Of a stretch of 64,000 bases of DNA, positions 51,332 through 60,278 are shown piece by piece (the first letter of the stretch is position 1; every line of letters begins with the position of its first letter). The notes beneath the pieces are model-generated. The model ran no database searches, had not been told where the DNA came from, and worked only from the letters and a program-made list of their open reading frames with translations. The stretch lies in contig JAKPSI010000033.1 of assembly GCA_029555415.1 (NCBI GenBank), positions 28,894 through 92,893 on the forward strand, read 5' to 3'. This stretch comes from Bacteroidota bacterium. GTDB taxonomy: Bacteria > Bacteroidota > Bacteroidia > Chitinophagales > Chitinophagaceae. The position numbers and the translations under genes are program-made.

Positions 51332-53713
51332 TCAGAACGCTTTTTTCTCGTTCGCATTCTGCATCGGGTTCTTATTATCCCCGCCGCCGGCGCCGCGTGG
51401 GCCACCGCCACCTTGTTTGAATACCTGGAACCTGGAAGGCTCGGGTACGCTCGGGAATTTATTATTGCTTTCGTTGATGTCAGCTGTTTCACGCATCGGA
51501 TCGAGTTTCACGGAAGCCACTTCTTTGTCTTTCATGAAGACTTTGGAAATGGTCTTTTCATTTTTCCTCCAGATCTGTGCGGGGATGCGTTCTACTTCTT
51601 TCGTACCATCTTTGTATGTCCATTCGATAATTATCGGCATGACCAGACCGCCTTTGTTTGAAAGTTTCAGTTCGTAGAAATTCTTTCCGGAGATCCTTGC
51701 TTTGGTTTCATCATCCAGCGGGGGCGTACCAATGGTGGTCTTCACGGCATAGCTTGATGTATCATATTTCTCTTCGCCGCGGGCATAACGCCAGTAGAAA
51801 TCACGCAGGGTGGTATCCGCATCGGTTGCGAACTGGATGCTCTTGTCCTCTTTGTTGCGGACCTTGGAAATGTCTTCAAATGCATTCAGGATTGGTTTCT
51901 GCAGTCTGCGCATCACTGTCGTATCATGTACAGCCGTGAGCGGCGCACTGAAATCGGCTTTCAGTGCACGTACCGTATCGAGGGAGATATCGCAGGCATC
52001 GGTGCCATAGAACCAGCCTCTCCAGAACCAGTCGAGGTCCTCACCACTTGCATCTTCCATGGTACGGAACAGGTCGGCCGGTTCCGGATGTTTGAAAGCC
52101 CAGCGGCGGGCGTATTCTTTGAAGGAATAGTCGAACAGCTGGCGACCCATGATGGTCTCACGCAGGATGTTCAGACCGGTTGCGGGTTTGGAGTAAGCGT
52201 TCGGACCGAAACCGATGATGTTCTCGGAATTGCTCATGATCGGCTCCAGTTGATCCTTGGGTAAACGCATATAATCAACGATGGAGGAGGCAGGGCCTTT
52301 GCTAACGGGGAATTTATTGTCCCACAGTTCCTCGGTCAGGTACTCCACAAATGAGTTGAGGCCTTCGTCCATCCAGCTCCACTGACGCTCATCACTGTTG
52401 ATGATCATCGGGAAGAAGTTGTGGCCCACTTCATGGATCACCACACCCAGCATACCGTTCTTTGTATTCTCGCTGTAGGTGCCGTCCTTTTCCGTACGAC
52501 CGAAGTTGAAGCAGATCATCGGGTATTCCATACCGTTAGATGCTTCCACGCTCTGTGCAACGGGGTAAGGATAGGGGATGGTGAATTTGGAATAAGTTTT
52601 AATGGTGTGTGCAACGGCTTTGGTGGAGAACTTGCGGTACAGACCATAAGCTTCTTTACCATATAAACTCATCGCCATCACTTTTTTGCCTTCAACATTG
52701 GCAGGCATCGCGTCCCAAATGAATTTGGGAGAAGAGCCCCATGCGAAGTCGCGTACATTATCCGCTTTGAAGATCCAGGTCTTTGTTTTGTCGGTGTTGT
52801 TCTTCTCAGCAGCTTTGGCGTCATCGAGTGTGACCACTTCCATAACGTCTTTAGCTGTCTGCGCCTGCTGCCAGCGTGTGAATTGCGCCGGGGTCAGTAC
52901 CTGCTGGTAGTTCTGGCATTCGCCGGTAGCACCGATGATATGATCGGCCGGTACGGTCATCTGCACTTTGAAATTACCGAAGGTGAGGGCAAATTCGCCG
53001 CGGCCGGTGAACTGGTGGTTCTGCCAGCCCTGGAAATCGCTGTATACGCAAAGGCGGGGATACCACTGCGTCATAGTGAAGAGGTAATTGCCGTCTTCAG
53101 GGAAATATTCGTAACCACCGCGGCCACCGCGTTTCATGCGGTCGCTGATGTGATAGTTCCAGTCGATCTTGAATACGAAACGCTGTCCGGGTTTCAGTAC
53201 CGCGGGCAGTTCCACACGCATCATCGTTTTGTTGATGGTATAGTTCAGGGCTTTGCCGGTAGCATCGGTGATCTTTTCGATGTTGTCACCGAAGTCGTTC
53301 ACCTCATTGCCACCACCCATGCGGTCGATCATGGCTGAAGGAACGCGGTCGGGCATACTGCTTGCATCCTGATAGTTCGCGTTGTTGTTCGCGCTGTGCT
53401 GGTTCTCATCCAGCTGCAGCCACAGGTAAGAAAGCTGATCCGGAGAGTTATTGAAATACGTAATGGTCTCGCTGCCTTTCAGACGCAGCGCTTTTTCATC
53501 CAGCGTGCATTTGATGTCGTAGTCGCAGCGTTGCTGCCAGTACTTGGGACCGGGTGCACCACTGGCCGAACGGTATTCGTTGGGCGTAGGCAGGATCGTG
53601 CCCAGTTGCTCGAACTTGTTGCCATGATTCGAGTTGGCATTGTTCTGTGTGTTTTGGGCCCAAACAGTGCTGATGGAAGTCAGCAACAGGAGGGAGAATA
53701 GGAACTTTTTCAT
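51332..53713 (-). CDS. M1-family zinc metallopeptidase
   Basis: The 793-residue secreted enzyme starts MKKFLFSLLLLTSISTVWAQ; an upstream in-frame extension precedes the signal peptide and is rejected. The zinc site is complete: HEVGH at residues 427-431 and the third ligand Glu450 in WSWMDEGLNSF, an HEXXH-x18-E motif. NGMEYPMICFNFGR stands where the family has GAMEN-like sequence. The C-terminal half is helical and ends in a Gly-rich low-complexity tail. It should act on peptides in the periplasm or at the surface. HupE and DUF6702 genes lie upstream, a grouping I associate with this phylum. Confidence 0.9.
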   Translation of the reverse strand: MKKFLFSLLLLTSISTVWAQNTQNNANSNHGNKFEQLGTILPTPNEYRSASGAPGPKYWQQRCDYDIKCTLDEKALRLKGSETITYFNNSPDQLSYLWLQLDENQHSANNNANYQDASSMPDRVPSAMIDRMGGGNEVNDFGDNIEKITDATGKALNYTINKTMMRVELPAVLKPGQRFVFKIDWNYHISDRMKRGGRGGYEYFPEDGNYLFTMTQWYPRLCVYSDFQGWQNHQFTGRGEFALTFGNFKVQMTVPADHIIGATGECQNYQQVLTPAQFTRWQQAQTAKDVMEVVTLDDAKAAEKNNTDKTKTWIFKADNVRDFAWGSSPKFIWDAMPANVEGKKVMAMSLYGKEAYGLYRKFSTKAVAHTIKTYSKFTIPYPYPVAQSVEASNGMEYPMICFNFGRTEKDGTYSENTKNGMLGVVIHEVGHNFFPMIINSDERQWSWMDEGLNSFVEYLTEELWDNKFPVSKGPASSIVDYMRLPKDQLEPIMSNSENIIGFGPNAYSKPATGLNILRETIMGRQLFDYSFKEYARRWAFKHPEPADLFRTMEDASGEDLDWFWRGWFYGTDACDISLDTVRALKADFSAPLTAVHDTTVMRRLQKPILNAFEDISKVRNKEDKSIQFATDADTTLRDFYWRYARGEEKYDTSSYAVKTTIGTPPLDDETKARISGKNFYELKLSNKGGLVMPIIIEWTYKDGTKEVERIPAQIWRKNEKTISKVFMKDKEVASVKLDPMRETADINESNNKFPSVPEPSRFQVFKQGGGGPRGAGGGDNKNPMQNANEKKAF

Positions 53714-53754
53714 GTTCTGGTAGTATTTAGATTTAATTCGGGACTTAGTGAAGT

Positions 53755-53930
53755 AGCTAAAAGCTACAAGCTGCAAGCTTCAAGGGGTTTCATAGGAATT
53801 TTGTTGTCGGTCTGGATCTTTGGATTCTAATTGAGATTCAGTTCAAAATGGTCGTTGTTATATAGTCGTCAATTTTATTACATCAGTTTAATTTGCCTGC
53901 CTTGCTGCTTAAAGCTTATAGCTTGCAGCA
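53755..53930. repeat. Inverted pair of AGCTNCAAG-type repeats
   Basis: AGCTAAAAGCTACAAGCTGC and following units (53755-53785) face CTTGCTGCTTAAAGCTTATA and following (53901-53930), which is the same family inverted. The right member ends four bases before the hupE stop codon. The 115 bases between show no gene. Confidence 0.62.
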
Positions 53931-53934
53931 TTCC

Positions 53935-54510
53935 CTAAGGAAACCGTTCTATCATCATTTGTGCTGCCAGACTGAACACCGCCGCCGACAAAAAGATCAC
54001 CCATTCCCTGCGCTGGATCTTCAGGCTGGAGGTGATGGCTTCAGCCACGAGCAGGATTGTGGCCACGACCACGATCTGACCGACTTCCAAACCTACGTTG
54101 AATCCCAGTAATCCGGTAAAAAGGCTTTGGTCTTTTGCCAGCAGGAAACGGATCGTATTAGCGAATCCCATGCCATGGATCAGTCCGAACCCGAGGGCTA
54201 GGATATAATTGATCCGGATGGAACGGGCCGTGAAAGATCGTTGGAAAAGGTTACTCAGTGCCGTGATCACGATGGTACAGGGGATCAGGAATTCCACCCA
54301 TTTCGGGGAGAACCGGATCACGTCCAGTACACTCAGTGCCAGTGTCAGCGAATGACCGATCGTAAAGGCGGTGACCAGGATCAGGACCTGTTTCCAGTCC
54401 TTCAGCAGGTAAATGGTGGCCAGTGCCAGAATGAACAATAAATGATCCAGGGCATCCCAGCTCATGATATGGTGCCAGCCCCAGTTGAAATAAAACTGAA
54501 AATCGCTCAT
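53935..54510 (-). CDS. HupE/UreJ-family membrane protein
   Basis: The 191-residue protein has about six membrane helices and conserved His residues in or near them: WGWHHIMSWDALDHLLFILA, FTIGHSLTLALS and GFGLIHGMGFANTIRFLL. This is the HupE/UreJ pattern, in which the N-terminal His-x4-Asp-His motif is thought to bind nickel or cobalt during uptake. No hydrogenase or urease genes are in the window. The C-terminal helix is followed by a short basic segment. The divergent DUF6702 gene starts 84 bases away and is likely functionally linked. Confidence 0.85.
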   Translation of the reverse strand: MSDFQFYFNWGWHHIMSWDALDHLLFILALATIYLLKDWKQVLILVTAFTIGHSLTLALSVLDVIRFSPKWVEFLIPCTIVITALSNLFQRSFTARSIRINYILALGFGLIHGMGFANTIRFLLAKDQSLFTGLLGFNVGLEVGQIVVVATILLVAEAITSSLKIQRREWVIFLSAAVFSLAAQMMIERFP

Positions 54511-54594
54511 AAGTTTTCCGGTTCGGGCTTGGAACCATTGCCCTAATTTTACCGTCTGTTAGTTTCAGGTGTTAAAGTACCTACAAGTTAGCTA

Positions 54595-55131
54595 ATGGTA
54601 AAAAATATTGTGTCAATGGCAGCAAGTGTCTATAAATGGTTATTCCTTCCCCTCTCTTTCTTGTTTTTATCGGCCACCCCGGCCCGTGCCCCGCACCCGC
54701 TCCATGTGAGCGTGGTGGAGGTCAACCATAACGCGGCCGACAAGACCCTGGAGATCAGTGTCAAGATCTTTACCGATGATTTCGAGAAAGTGCTGAGGCA
54801 GAATTATAAAACCAAAGTGGACCTGATCAATCCTCCTGATAAAAAGGCAATGGATACTCTGGTGAAGAAATATGTCCTGAGTCATTTCGCTGTATCAGCG
54901 GATGGCCGGCAAATGAAACTGAGTTATGTGGGGTTTGAACATGAAGCCGAGGCCGTGTACGGATACTTTCAGGCCGATGGTGTGCCTTCCGTCAAAAAGA
55001 TCTCGGTCTACAGCAAACTCATGCACGATATGTTCACCGATCAGATCAATCTCATCCACGTGATCGTGGGCGGGAACAGGAAGAGTAATAAACTGGATTA
55101 TCCGGCCACGAACGTTGATGTGGAGTTTTGA
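54595..55131 (+). CDS. DUF6702-family secreted protein
   Basis: The 178-residue protein has a signal peptide (KWLFLPLSFLFLSATPARA) followed by the family opening HPLHVSVVEVNHNAADKTLE and ISVKIFTDDFEKVLRQNY. A second half reads LSYVGFEHEAEAVYGYFQ. Function is unknown; it recurs beside HupE-like and M1 peptidase genes in Bacteroidota, so a periplasmic role in metal handling is a guess. An in-frame ATG at 54616 could also serve as the start. Its stop codon and last two codons (GAG TTT TGA) are part of an AATTTTGA-type repeat. Confidence 0.8.
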   Translation: MVKNIVSMAASVYKWLFLPLSFLFLSATPARAPHPLHVSVVEVNHNAADKTLEISVKIFTDDFEKVLRQNYKTKVDLINPPDKKAMDTLVKKYVLSHFAVSADGRQMKLSYVGFEHEAEAVYGYFQADGVPSVKKISVYSKLMHDMFTDQINLIHVIVGGNRKSNKLDYPATNVDVEF

Positions 55132-55275
55132 GTTATGGGTGTTGAATTTTGAATTTGGGAACTGCAGCGTGTAACAAGAAGGTTTTGGTATTCACAACGC
55201 AATTAGTAGATACAAGGATTGAACTACCCGCTTTAAAGTATCATTCAAAATTCAAAATTTAAAATTCTGAATTTT
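55124..55275. repeat. AATTTTGA inverted pair after DUF6702
   Basis: The left arm (55124-55156) contains GAGTTTTGAGTT and GTTGAATTTTGAATTT. The right arm (55242-55275) contains CATTCAAAATTCAAAATTTA. They are inverted with an 85-base spacer, larger than at 12354 or 49768. The left arm overlaps the DUF6702 stop codon. Confidence 0.65.
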
Positions 55276-55277
55276 CT

Positions 55278-56576
55278 TCAACTTTCTTCCATCTCTTCCC
55301 TCAACTCCTTACTGATCTTCACCAGTACTTTGTCGATCCGGTGGCCGTCCATGTCGAGGATCTCGATCCGGAACCCTTTCCACTCAAAGGTTTCACCGGT
55401 TTTGGGGATATGTTCGAGTTCGTGCAGGATGAAGCCCGCGAGCGTATCGAAATCGTGTTCGCCTTCATTCATCCATTCCGCTTTCTCAAATCGGGTAAGG
55501 AAATCGTAGAAGGGTATTTGTCCGTCCACCAGGTAGGAGCCATCCTCTCTTTCCGTGATCTCATAATCTTCCATGTCCGGCTGCGGGATATCACCAACAA
55601 TGGCTTCCAGAATATCGTTCAGCGTGATCAGACCGAGGATACTTCCATATTCATCAACGATGAAGCAACAATGATTCTTTGATTCCTTGAATTTCTCCAG
55701 TACCTGATACGCGGTATTGTTCTCCGGCACGAACAGCGCCGGTTGCATGATGTTCCTGAATAAAGTGCTGTCATCGCTCACATACAGGTCCTTGATCGAC
55801 ACCACACCTTTGATATTATCGATATCGCCGTCACAGATCGGATATACGGAATGCGGTTCAGTAACGATCTTGGCTTTGATGCGGTCTTCGTTATCATCCT
55901 GATTGAACCAGATGATATCACTGCGATGGGTCATCAGGGATGTGATGTTCCGGTCGCCCAGATGGAACACCCTTTCAATGATCTCCTGTTCCGCTTCATC
56001 GATGGTTCCGGCTTCCGTTCCTTCTGTGATCATGGTCTTGATCTCTTCTTCCGTTACGGCATCCTCTTTCACTCTCTTGATATTGAACACGCGGAAGAAC
56101 AGGTCACTGATCTTGTTCAGGATCCACACGAATGGGTGGGTGATCCAGGCGAAACCATTCATCGGACCCGCCGCCAGTTTCGCGATCTTTTCCGCACGGA
56201 GCAGACCGATGCGTTTGGGCAGCAGTTCACCTAAGAGGATGGACAGAAAAGTGACGATGATGACGATCAGCGTTGTGGAGATCCCGGAGGCGTAAGGGGC
56301 CAGGAAAGGTATATTCAGGAAAAAGGGTTCCAGGTGGTGGGCGAACCTTTCGCCGGAGTACACACCCGTCATGATCGCGATGAACGTGATCCCTATCTGG
56401 GCCGCCGCCAGGAATATCTCAGGGTTATTGGAAAGTTCGAGTGCTTTCCGGGCTGCTGCATCCCCTTTTTCAGCCTGACTTTCCAGCCTGCCTTTACGTG
56501 CGGACACGAGGGCGATCTCAGACATTACGAAAAGTCCGTTCACAAATATCAGCGCCAGCAGAATGATTATCTCCAT
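55278..56576 (-). CDS. CNNM/CorC-family (hemolysin-like) membrane protein
   Basis: The 432-residue protein has a DUF21 domain of about four membrane segments (starting MEIIILLALIFVNGLFVMSE), a CBS pair at about residues 200-330 (MTHRSDIIWF, then VVSIKDLYVSDD and LGLITLNDILEAIVGDIPQP) and a CorC_HlyC domain at the C-terminus (DGSYLVDGQIPFYDF). Relatives export or sense Mg2+; the hemolysin name is historical. It lies 12 bases downstream of the PAP2 gene on the same strand, suggesting an operon. Confidence 0.9.
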   Translation of the reverse strand: MEIIILLALIFVNGLFVMSEIALVSARKGRLESQAEKGDAAARKALELSNNPEIFLAAAQIGITFIAIMTGVYSGERFAHHLEPFFLNIPFLAPYASGISTTLIVIIVTFLSILLGELLPKRIGLLRAEKIAKLAAGPMNGFAWITHPFVWILNKISDLFFRVFNIKRVKEDAVTEEEIKTMITEGTEAGTIDEAEQEIIERVFHLGDRNITSLMTHRSDIIWFNQDDNEDRIKAKIVTEPHSVYPICDGDIDNIKGVVSIKDLYVSDDSTLFRNIMQPALFVPENNTAYQVLEKFKESKNHCCFIVDEYGSILGLITLNDILEAIVGDIPQPDMEDYEITEREDGSYLVDGQIPFYDFLTRFEKAEWMNEGEHDFDTLAGFILHELEHIPKTGETFEWKGFRIEILDMDGHRIDKVLVKISKELREEMEES

Positions 56577-56588
56577 GCCGTCAGTTGG

Positions 56589-57182
56589 TTAGTTACCGAA
56601 GATAACGAATCCGTAGCGCTTGTTGAAAGCGGTACCCATTAAATAACCCCATATTAATCCTACGGCTGATCCGGCCAGCACATCCAGCGGATAATGCACG
56701 CCTACATATACTTGTGCATACGCTACCAGTCCCGCCCATAAAAAAGCGATCCATGCCGTGCTTTTGAGCCAGGGACGGAGGGTGACGAAGAAGAAGGCAG
56801 CAAGTCCGAAATGATTGGCTGCATGGTTGGAAATGAAACTATATCCGTTCGAACAGGTATTGAGCAGTAATCGTACCTGGAAACCCAGGTTGGGGTCATG
56901 GCAGGGCCGGACCCTTTCAAAAACTGATTTGAACGCATAATTGCCGGTCAGATCGGTCAGCGCAACGGTGCAGACCATGCCGGTGATCCACCACCAGGCA
57001 TTCTTGCCGCCATTGCCAAGAATGAACAGTACGACGAAAAGATAAAGCGGCACCCAGAACAATTTATCCCGGACCAGTGGCATCAGGGTATCGAACAGGG
57101 GATTGGTCCAGTCACTGTTCAGGTAGCGGAACAATTGCCGGTCGATCTGTTCGAGTTGCTGTATGATCGTTGCAAGTAACAT
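56589..57182 (-). CDS. PAP2-family lipid phosphatase
   Basis: The 197-residue membrane enzyme starts MLLATIIQQLEQIDRQLF; a longer in-frame form overlaps the divergent gene and is unlikely. Acid-phosphatase motifs are KSVFERVRP, SNHAANHFGLAAFF (Ser-Asn-His where Ser-Gly-His is usual) and VYVGVHYPLDVLAGSAVG. About five membrane helices are visible. Substrates in this family include undecaprenyl pyrophosphate and lipid A phosphates. It is divergent from an LTA-synthase-like gene and close to the CNNM gene, so an envelope role is plausible. Confidence 0.87.
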   Translation of the reverse strand: MLLATIIQQLEQIDRQLFRYLNSDWTNPLFDTLMPLVRDKLFWVPLYLFVVLFILGNGGKNAWWWITGMVCTVALTDLTGNYAFKSVFERVRPCHDPNLGFQVRLLLNTCSNGYSFISNHAANHFGLAAFFFVTLRPWLKSTAWIAFLWAGLVAYAQVYVGVHYPLDVLAGSAVGLIWGYLMGTAFNKRYGFVIFGN

Positions 57183-57270
57183 TGATTGCAAATGTATGGA
57201 GGACTCCTTACACTTACCGTTCACGTGAAATATTGGCGGGTTGCGGGTAAAAATTTTTACTTTAGCCCGC

Positions 57271-59244
57271 GTGCTCGTTAAATACAAAATACCCAAGACC
57301 ATTCTCTGGGTGGTCAATCTGCTGGTGATCTTCCTGCTGATCTTTACGGTCTTCAGGCTGATCACATTCTTTGCATTCAAGCCGAAAGGGTATTCCTTTA
57401 CTGATCTGATACCGTCCTTTCTGATGGGTATCCGCTACGATATCCGCTGGGTCTCGATCATCCTGCTGCCCGTTGTACTGGTGAGCATGCGTCCGCAGTA
57501 TTCGCCTTTCTTTTCCGCGAAGAATAAGAAATGGTGGACCTGGTACCTGGCGGTCGTAACCTTCATCGTGTTCTTCTTTTTCGCCGCCGGGTTCGGCAGT
57601 TTTTCCTATAATCAGACACCTTTGGATGCGGGCGCGATGAATTTCGTGGAAGACCCGGGCATTTCCCTCAAAATGATGTTCCAGACTTATCCGATGGTGT
57701 GGATGATCCTCGGACTGATCGTCGCGGTTTTGTTCTTCCGGTGGATGTATCACCGCAGTCACTGGCAGGTGATCAACAAAACGGATGGCCGCGGTATCCC
57801 GTATAAACGGAAATACTTTGTGATCATGGCCGTGCTGATGGTCGCTGTGATACACGGAAAATTTTCTGCTGATCCGCTGAGCCGGAATGACAGTTTCGTT
57901 TTTCGTGACAGTTTCAAGTCTTACATCGCGATCAACCCGCTGCAGAATTTCTTTTCAACGCTCGGATTGCGCAAAGCAGAGTATAATGAAAGTAAGGCCA
58001 GACAGGCATTTCCGGTGATGGCAGAGTGGATGCAATTGCCGGATCCGGATGGATTTTCGTATCGTCGCGAGATCGGCCCCCGCAGCAACGGACTGGAAAG
58101 CAAACCTAATATCGTACTCGTGCAATGCGAATCCTTCAGCATGTACAAAAGCAGCATGAGCGGCAATCCGCTGGATGCGACACCTTATTTTGATTCACTC
58201 TGCCGTAACGGGATCTTTTTTGAGCGTTGCTTCACCCCGCATTTTTCCACGGCACGTGGTCTGTTCGCGATCCTTACGGGTATACCGGACGCACAGCTTT
58301 TCAAATTCAGTACCCGTAATCCTGAGGCGTTGCAGCAACATACGATCGTCGATAATTTCACGGATTACAGCAAACATTATTTTCTGGGCGGGAGTCCGGA
58401 GTTCAACAATTTCGAAGGCATCCTGAAGAATATCGACGGATTACAGATGCATACCGAAGACAGTTTCCATTCCCCGAAGATCAATGTATGGGGGATCAGT
58501 GATAAGGAACTGTTCCAGGAAGCCAACAGTCTCTTCAGCACACAGAAACAGCCTTTCTTCGCTTATATCCAGACTTCAGATAATCACCGGCCTTATACGA
58601 TACCGGCGAATGATACGGATTTTAAAAAAGTGATCGTGCCGGAACCCGAATTGAAGAAGAACGGATTCGAGTCACTGGATGAATACAATGCCTTCCGGTA
58701 TTCCGACTATTGTTTCCGCAGATTCATTGAAGATGCCCGGCAACAGCCTTATTTCCAGAACACCATATTCGTTTTTGTGGGCGATCATGGCGTGGCCGGA
58801 AATGCGGAAGCGGTCTATCCTCCGGTGTGGACCGAACAACGCCTGACCGATGAGCATGTGCCCCTTCTTTTCTATGCCCCTGCATTGCTGACCCCGCAAC
58901 GTCACAAGGAAGTGGTATCACAGATCGATATCCTTCCAACGATCGCCGGCATGCTGCATCAGTCGTATGTCAATACCACGCTGGGCCGTGACCTGCTCGA
59001 TCCCGGCAAAAAGAACAATTATGCCTTCATCACCAATACCGCCGGTGGTATCGGGATGGTAACGGATGATTTTTACTTCACCCGCAATATCAATTTCCCG
59101 GATGAGTCGATCAAGCCGCTCTTCACCGGTCCTTCTCCTTATACCCGCGCGCAGGAAGATTCCATCCGTAAACGTTTGTCAGTATTTACAAGTGCTTATT
59201 TTGAGACGGCGAAGTATATGCTGATGAATAATAAACGGGATTAG
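57271..59244 (+). CDS. LTA-synthase-like membrane sulfatase/phosphotransferase
   Basis: The protein has five N-terminal membrane helices (first: TILWVVNLLVIFLLIFTVF), a linker, then an alkaline-phosphatase-fold domain. Active-site elements are NIVLVQCESFSMYKSS, the nucleophile Thr327 in HFSTARGLFAILTG and FVFVGDHGVAG. This is the plan of lipoteichoic-acid synthase and of OpgB/EptA relatives, which in Gram-negatives transfer phosphoglycerol or phosphoethanolamine to surface glycans. No ATG precedes the first helix. I use GTG at 57271 (657 residues); TTG at 57241 is the alternative. The TAG stop starts an AGCTGCGAGC-type repeat. Confidence 0.85.
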   Translation: MLVKYKIPKTILWVVNLLVIFLLIFTVFRLITFFAFKPKGYSFTDLIPSFLMGIRYDIRWVSIILLPVVLVSMRPQYSPFFSAKNKKWWTWYLAVVTFIVFFFFAAGFGSFSYNQTPLDAGAMNFVEDPGISLKMMFQTYPMVWMILGLIVAVLFFRWMYHRSHWQVINKTDGRGIPYKRKYFVIMAVLMVAVIHGKFSADPLSRNDSFVFRDSFKSYIAINPLQNFFSTLGLRKAEYNESKARQAFPVMAEWMQLPDPDGFSYRREIGPRSNGLESKPNIVLVQCESFSMYKSSMSGNPLDATPYFDSLCRNGIFFERCFTPHFSTARGLFAILTGIPDAQLFKFSTRNPEALQQHTIVDNFTDYSKHYFLGGSPEFNNFEGILKNIDGLQMHTEDSFHSPKINVWGISDKELFQEANSLFSTQKQPFFAYIQTSDNHRPYTIPANDTDFKKVIVPEPELKKNGFESLDEYNAFRYSDYCFRRFIEDARQQPYFQNTIFVFVGDHGVAGNAEAVYPPVWTEQRLTDEHVPLLFYAPALLTPQRHKEVVSQIDILPTIAGMLHQSYVNTTLGRDLLDPGKKNNYAFITNTAGGIGMVTDDFYFTRNINFPDESIKPLFTGPSPYTRAQEDSIRKRLSVFTSAYFETAKYMLMNNKRD

Positions 59245-59407
59245 CTGCGAGCTATAAGCTATAAGCTGCAAGGATGTACTAACTGAAAACGATGTGCTTT
59301 ATTCATTGTACTCCGCAGTGCGAAGCACTACCCGTGGCCTCAAGCCTGTATTAGTGAGCGGGCCGCATACTCAATAACTGATCTCTGTGTCTCCGTGGTT
59401 AATTCTG
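59242..59407. repeat. AGCTATAAG-type repeat, small hairpin and a CTCCGTGGTTAA-type motif
   Basis: TAGCTGCGAGCTATAAGCTA and further units (59242-59273) begin at the preceding stop codon. AGTGC/GCACT (59317-59329) is a hairpin with a GAA loop. CTGTGTCTCCGTGGTTAATT (59385-59404) overlaps the stop of the methyltransferase gene on the minus strand and has the same style as the GxxExxY arms. Confidence 0.55.
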
Positions 59408-60151
59408 CTTGTTGACTTTTTGGGCAATGACGATCAGTCGCGGCGTCTTCCGGATATCATAAGCGTTCAAATCATAATCCCCGAACACCTCCTGCACCTG
59501 TAATCCCTGATAGGCCAGCATGTCGGTGAAGTCGCCCAGCGTGAATTTGGCCACGACTTCCGTGTATTCCATCGGACGGGGTAGAGAAGGATCGGTGACC
59601 GTTATTTTTTTGAAGAAATGTTTCGCATCATGCCACCGTTTCACTTCATAGCCGGTCCCTTCGATGTGCATCGTTTCGCCGGGTTTGAGATGGTCTTCCG
59701 CATAATGCACATTCAGGTAGTCGATCACGAAAGTGCCACCGGGTTGAAGGCTGGCTGCAATGGTCCGGATCGCGTCATCATGCTCGCGGCGGGTCCGGAA
59801 GTATCCGAAGCTGGTGAAGAAGTTGAAAGCATAATCGAAATAGTTCACCCAAAAAGGAAGGCGCATATCGTGGATGAAGAAATCAAGATTCTCCGGCGCA
59901 TCCTGTTGCGCGGTGATGATGCTCTCCGGGGAAATATCGATCCCCGTTACTTCATGACCGAAGGATGCCAGGGTCCGGCTATGACGGCCTTTTCCGCAGG
60001 CCACATCGAGCATCCTGCTGCCAGCATGCGGTTGCAGATGCGCCAGCAGCTTGGCGATGAATCGTCCCGCTTCTGTTTCATCCCGGTCGAAGTATAGTTT
60101 ATGGTAAAAAGAAGAATTGAACCAGTCTTTGTACCATGTTTCGCTCATCAT
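59399..60151 (-). CDS. Class I SAM-dependent methyltransferase
   Basis: The 250-residue enzyme has the SAM motif MLDVACGKGRHSRTLASFGH, the acidic loop GIDISPESI, and later DYAFNFFTSFGYF and LQPGGTFVIDYLNV. The overall order matches UbiE/COQ5-like methyltransferases. The N-terminus (WYKDWFNSSFYHKLYFDRDE) is shared by a set of Bacteroidota proteins. The substrate is unknown. An alternative start lies one codon later. The stop codon is inside a repeat-like motif. Confidence 0.85.
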   Translation of the reverse strand: MMSETWYKDWFNSSFYHKLYFDRDETEAGRFIAKLLAHLQPHAGSRMLDVACGKGRHSRTLASFGHEVTGIDISPESIITAQQDAPENLDFFIHDMRLPFWVNYFDYAFNFFTSFGYFRTRREHDDAIRTIAASLQPGGTFVIDYLNVHYAEDHLKPGETMHIEGTGYEVKRWHDAKHFFKKITVTDPSLPRPMEYTEVVAKFTLGDFTDMLAYQGLQVQEVFGDYDLNAYDIRKTPRLIVIAQKVNKQN

Positions 60152-60182
60152 GCTGCAAATGTAGGCACTGCGGCGAATACCT

Positions 60183-60190
60183 TATTTTTG
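60183..60190 (+). promoter_or_regulatory. Possible promoter -7 element for the glmM-like gene
   Basis: TATTTTTG fits TAnnTTTG exactly, 88 bases before the TTG start. A -33 TTTG at the right spacing was not found. Confidence 0.35.
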
Positions 60191-60278
60191 CGGCTCGGAC
60201 GGAAAGGGATTTATTTAATTATCATATGTAATAAAGCCTTTATTCGTCTTTTTAAACCTTAACCTTAAACAGACTGTT

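Noticed and set aside
53714..53776. 21-residue extension before the M1 peptidase signal peptide
   Set aside because: It would bury a perfect signal peptide inside the protein.
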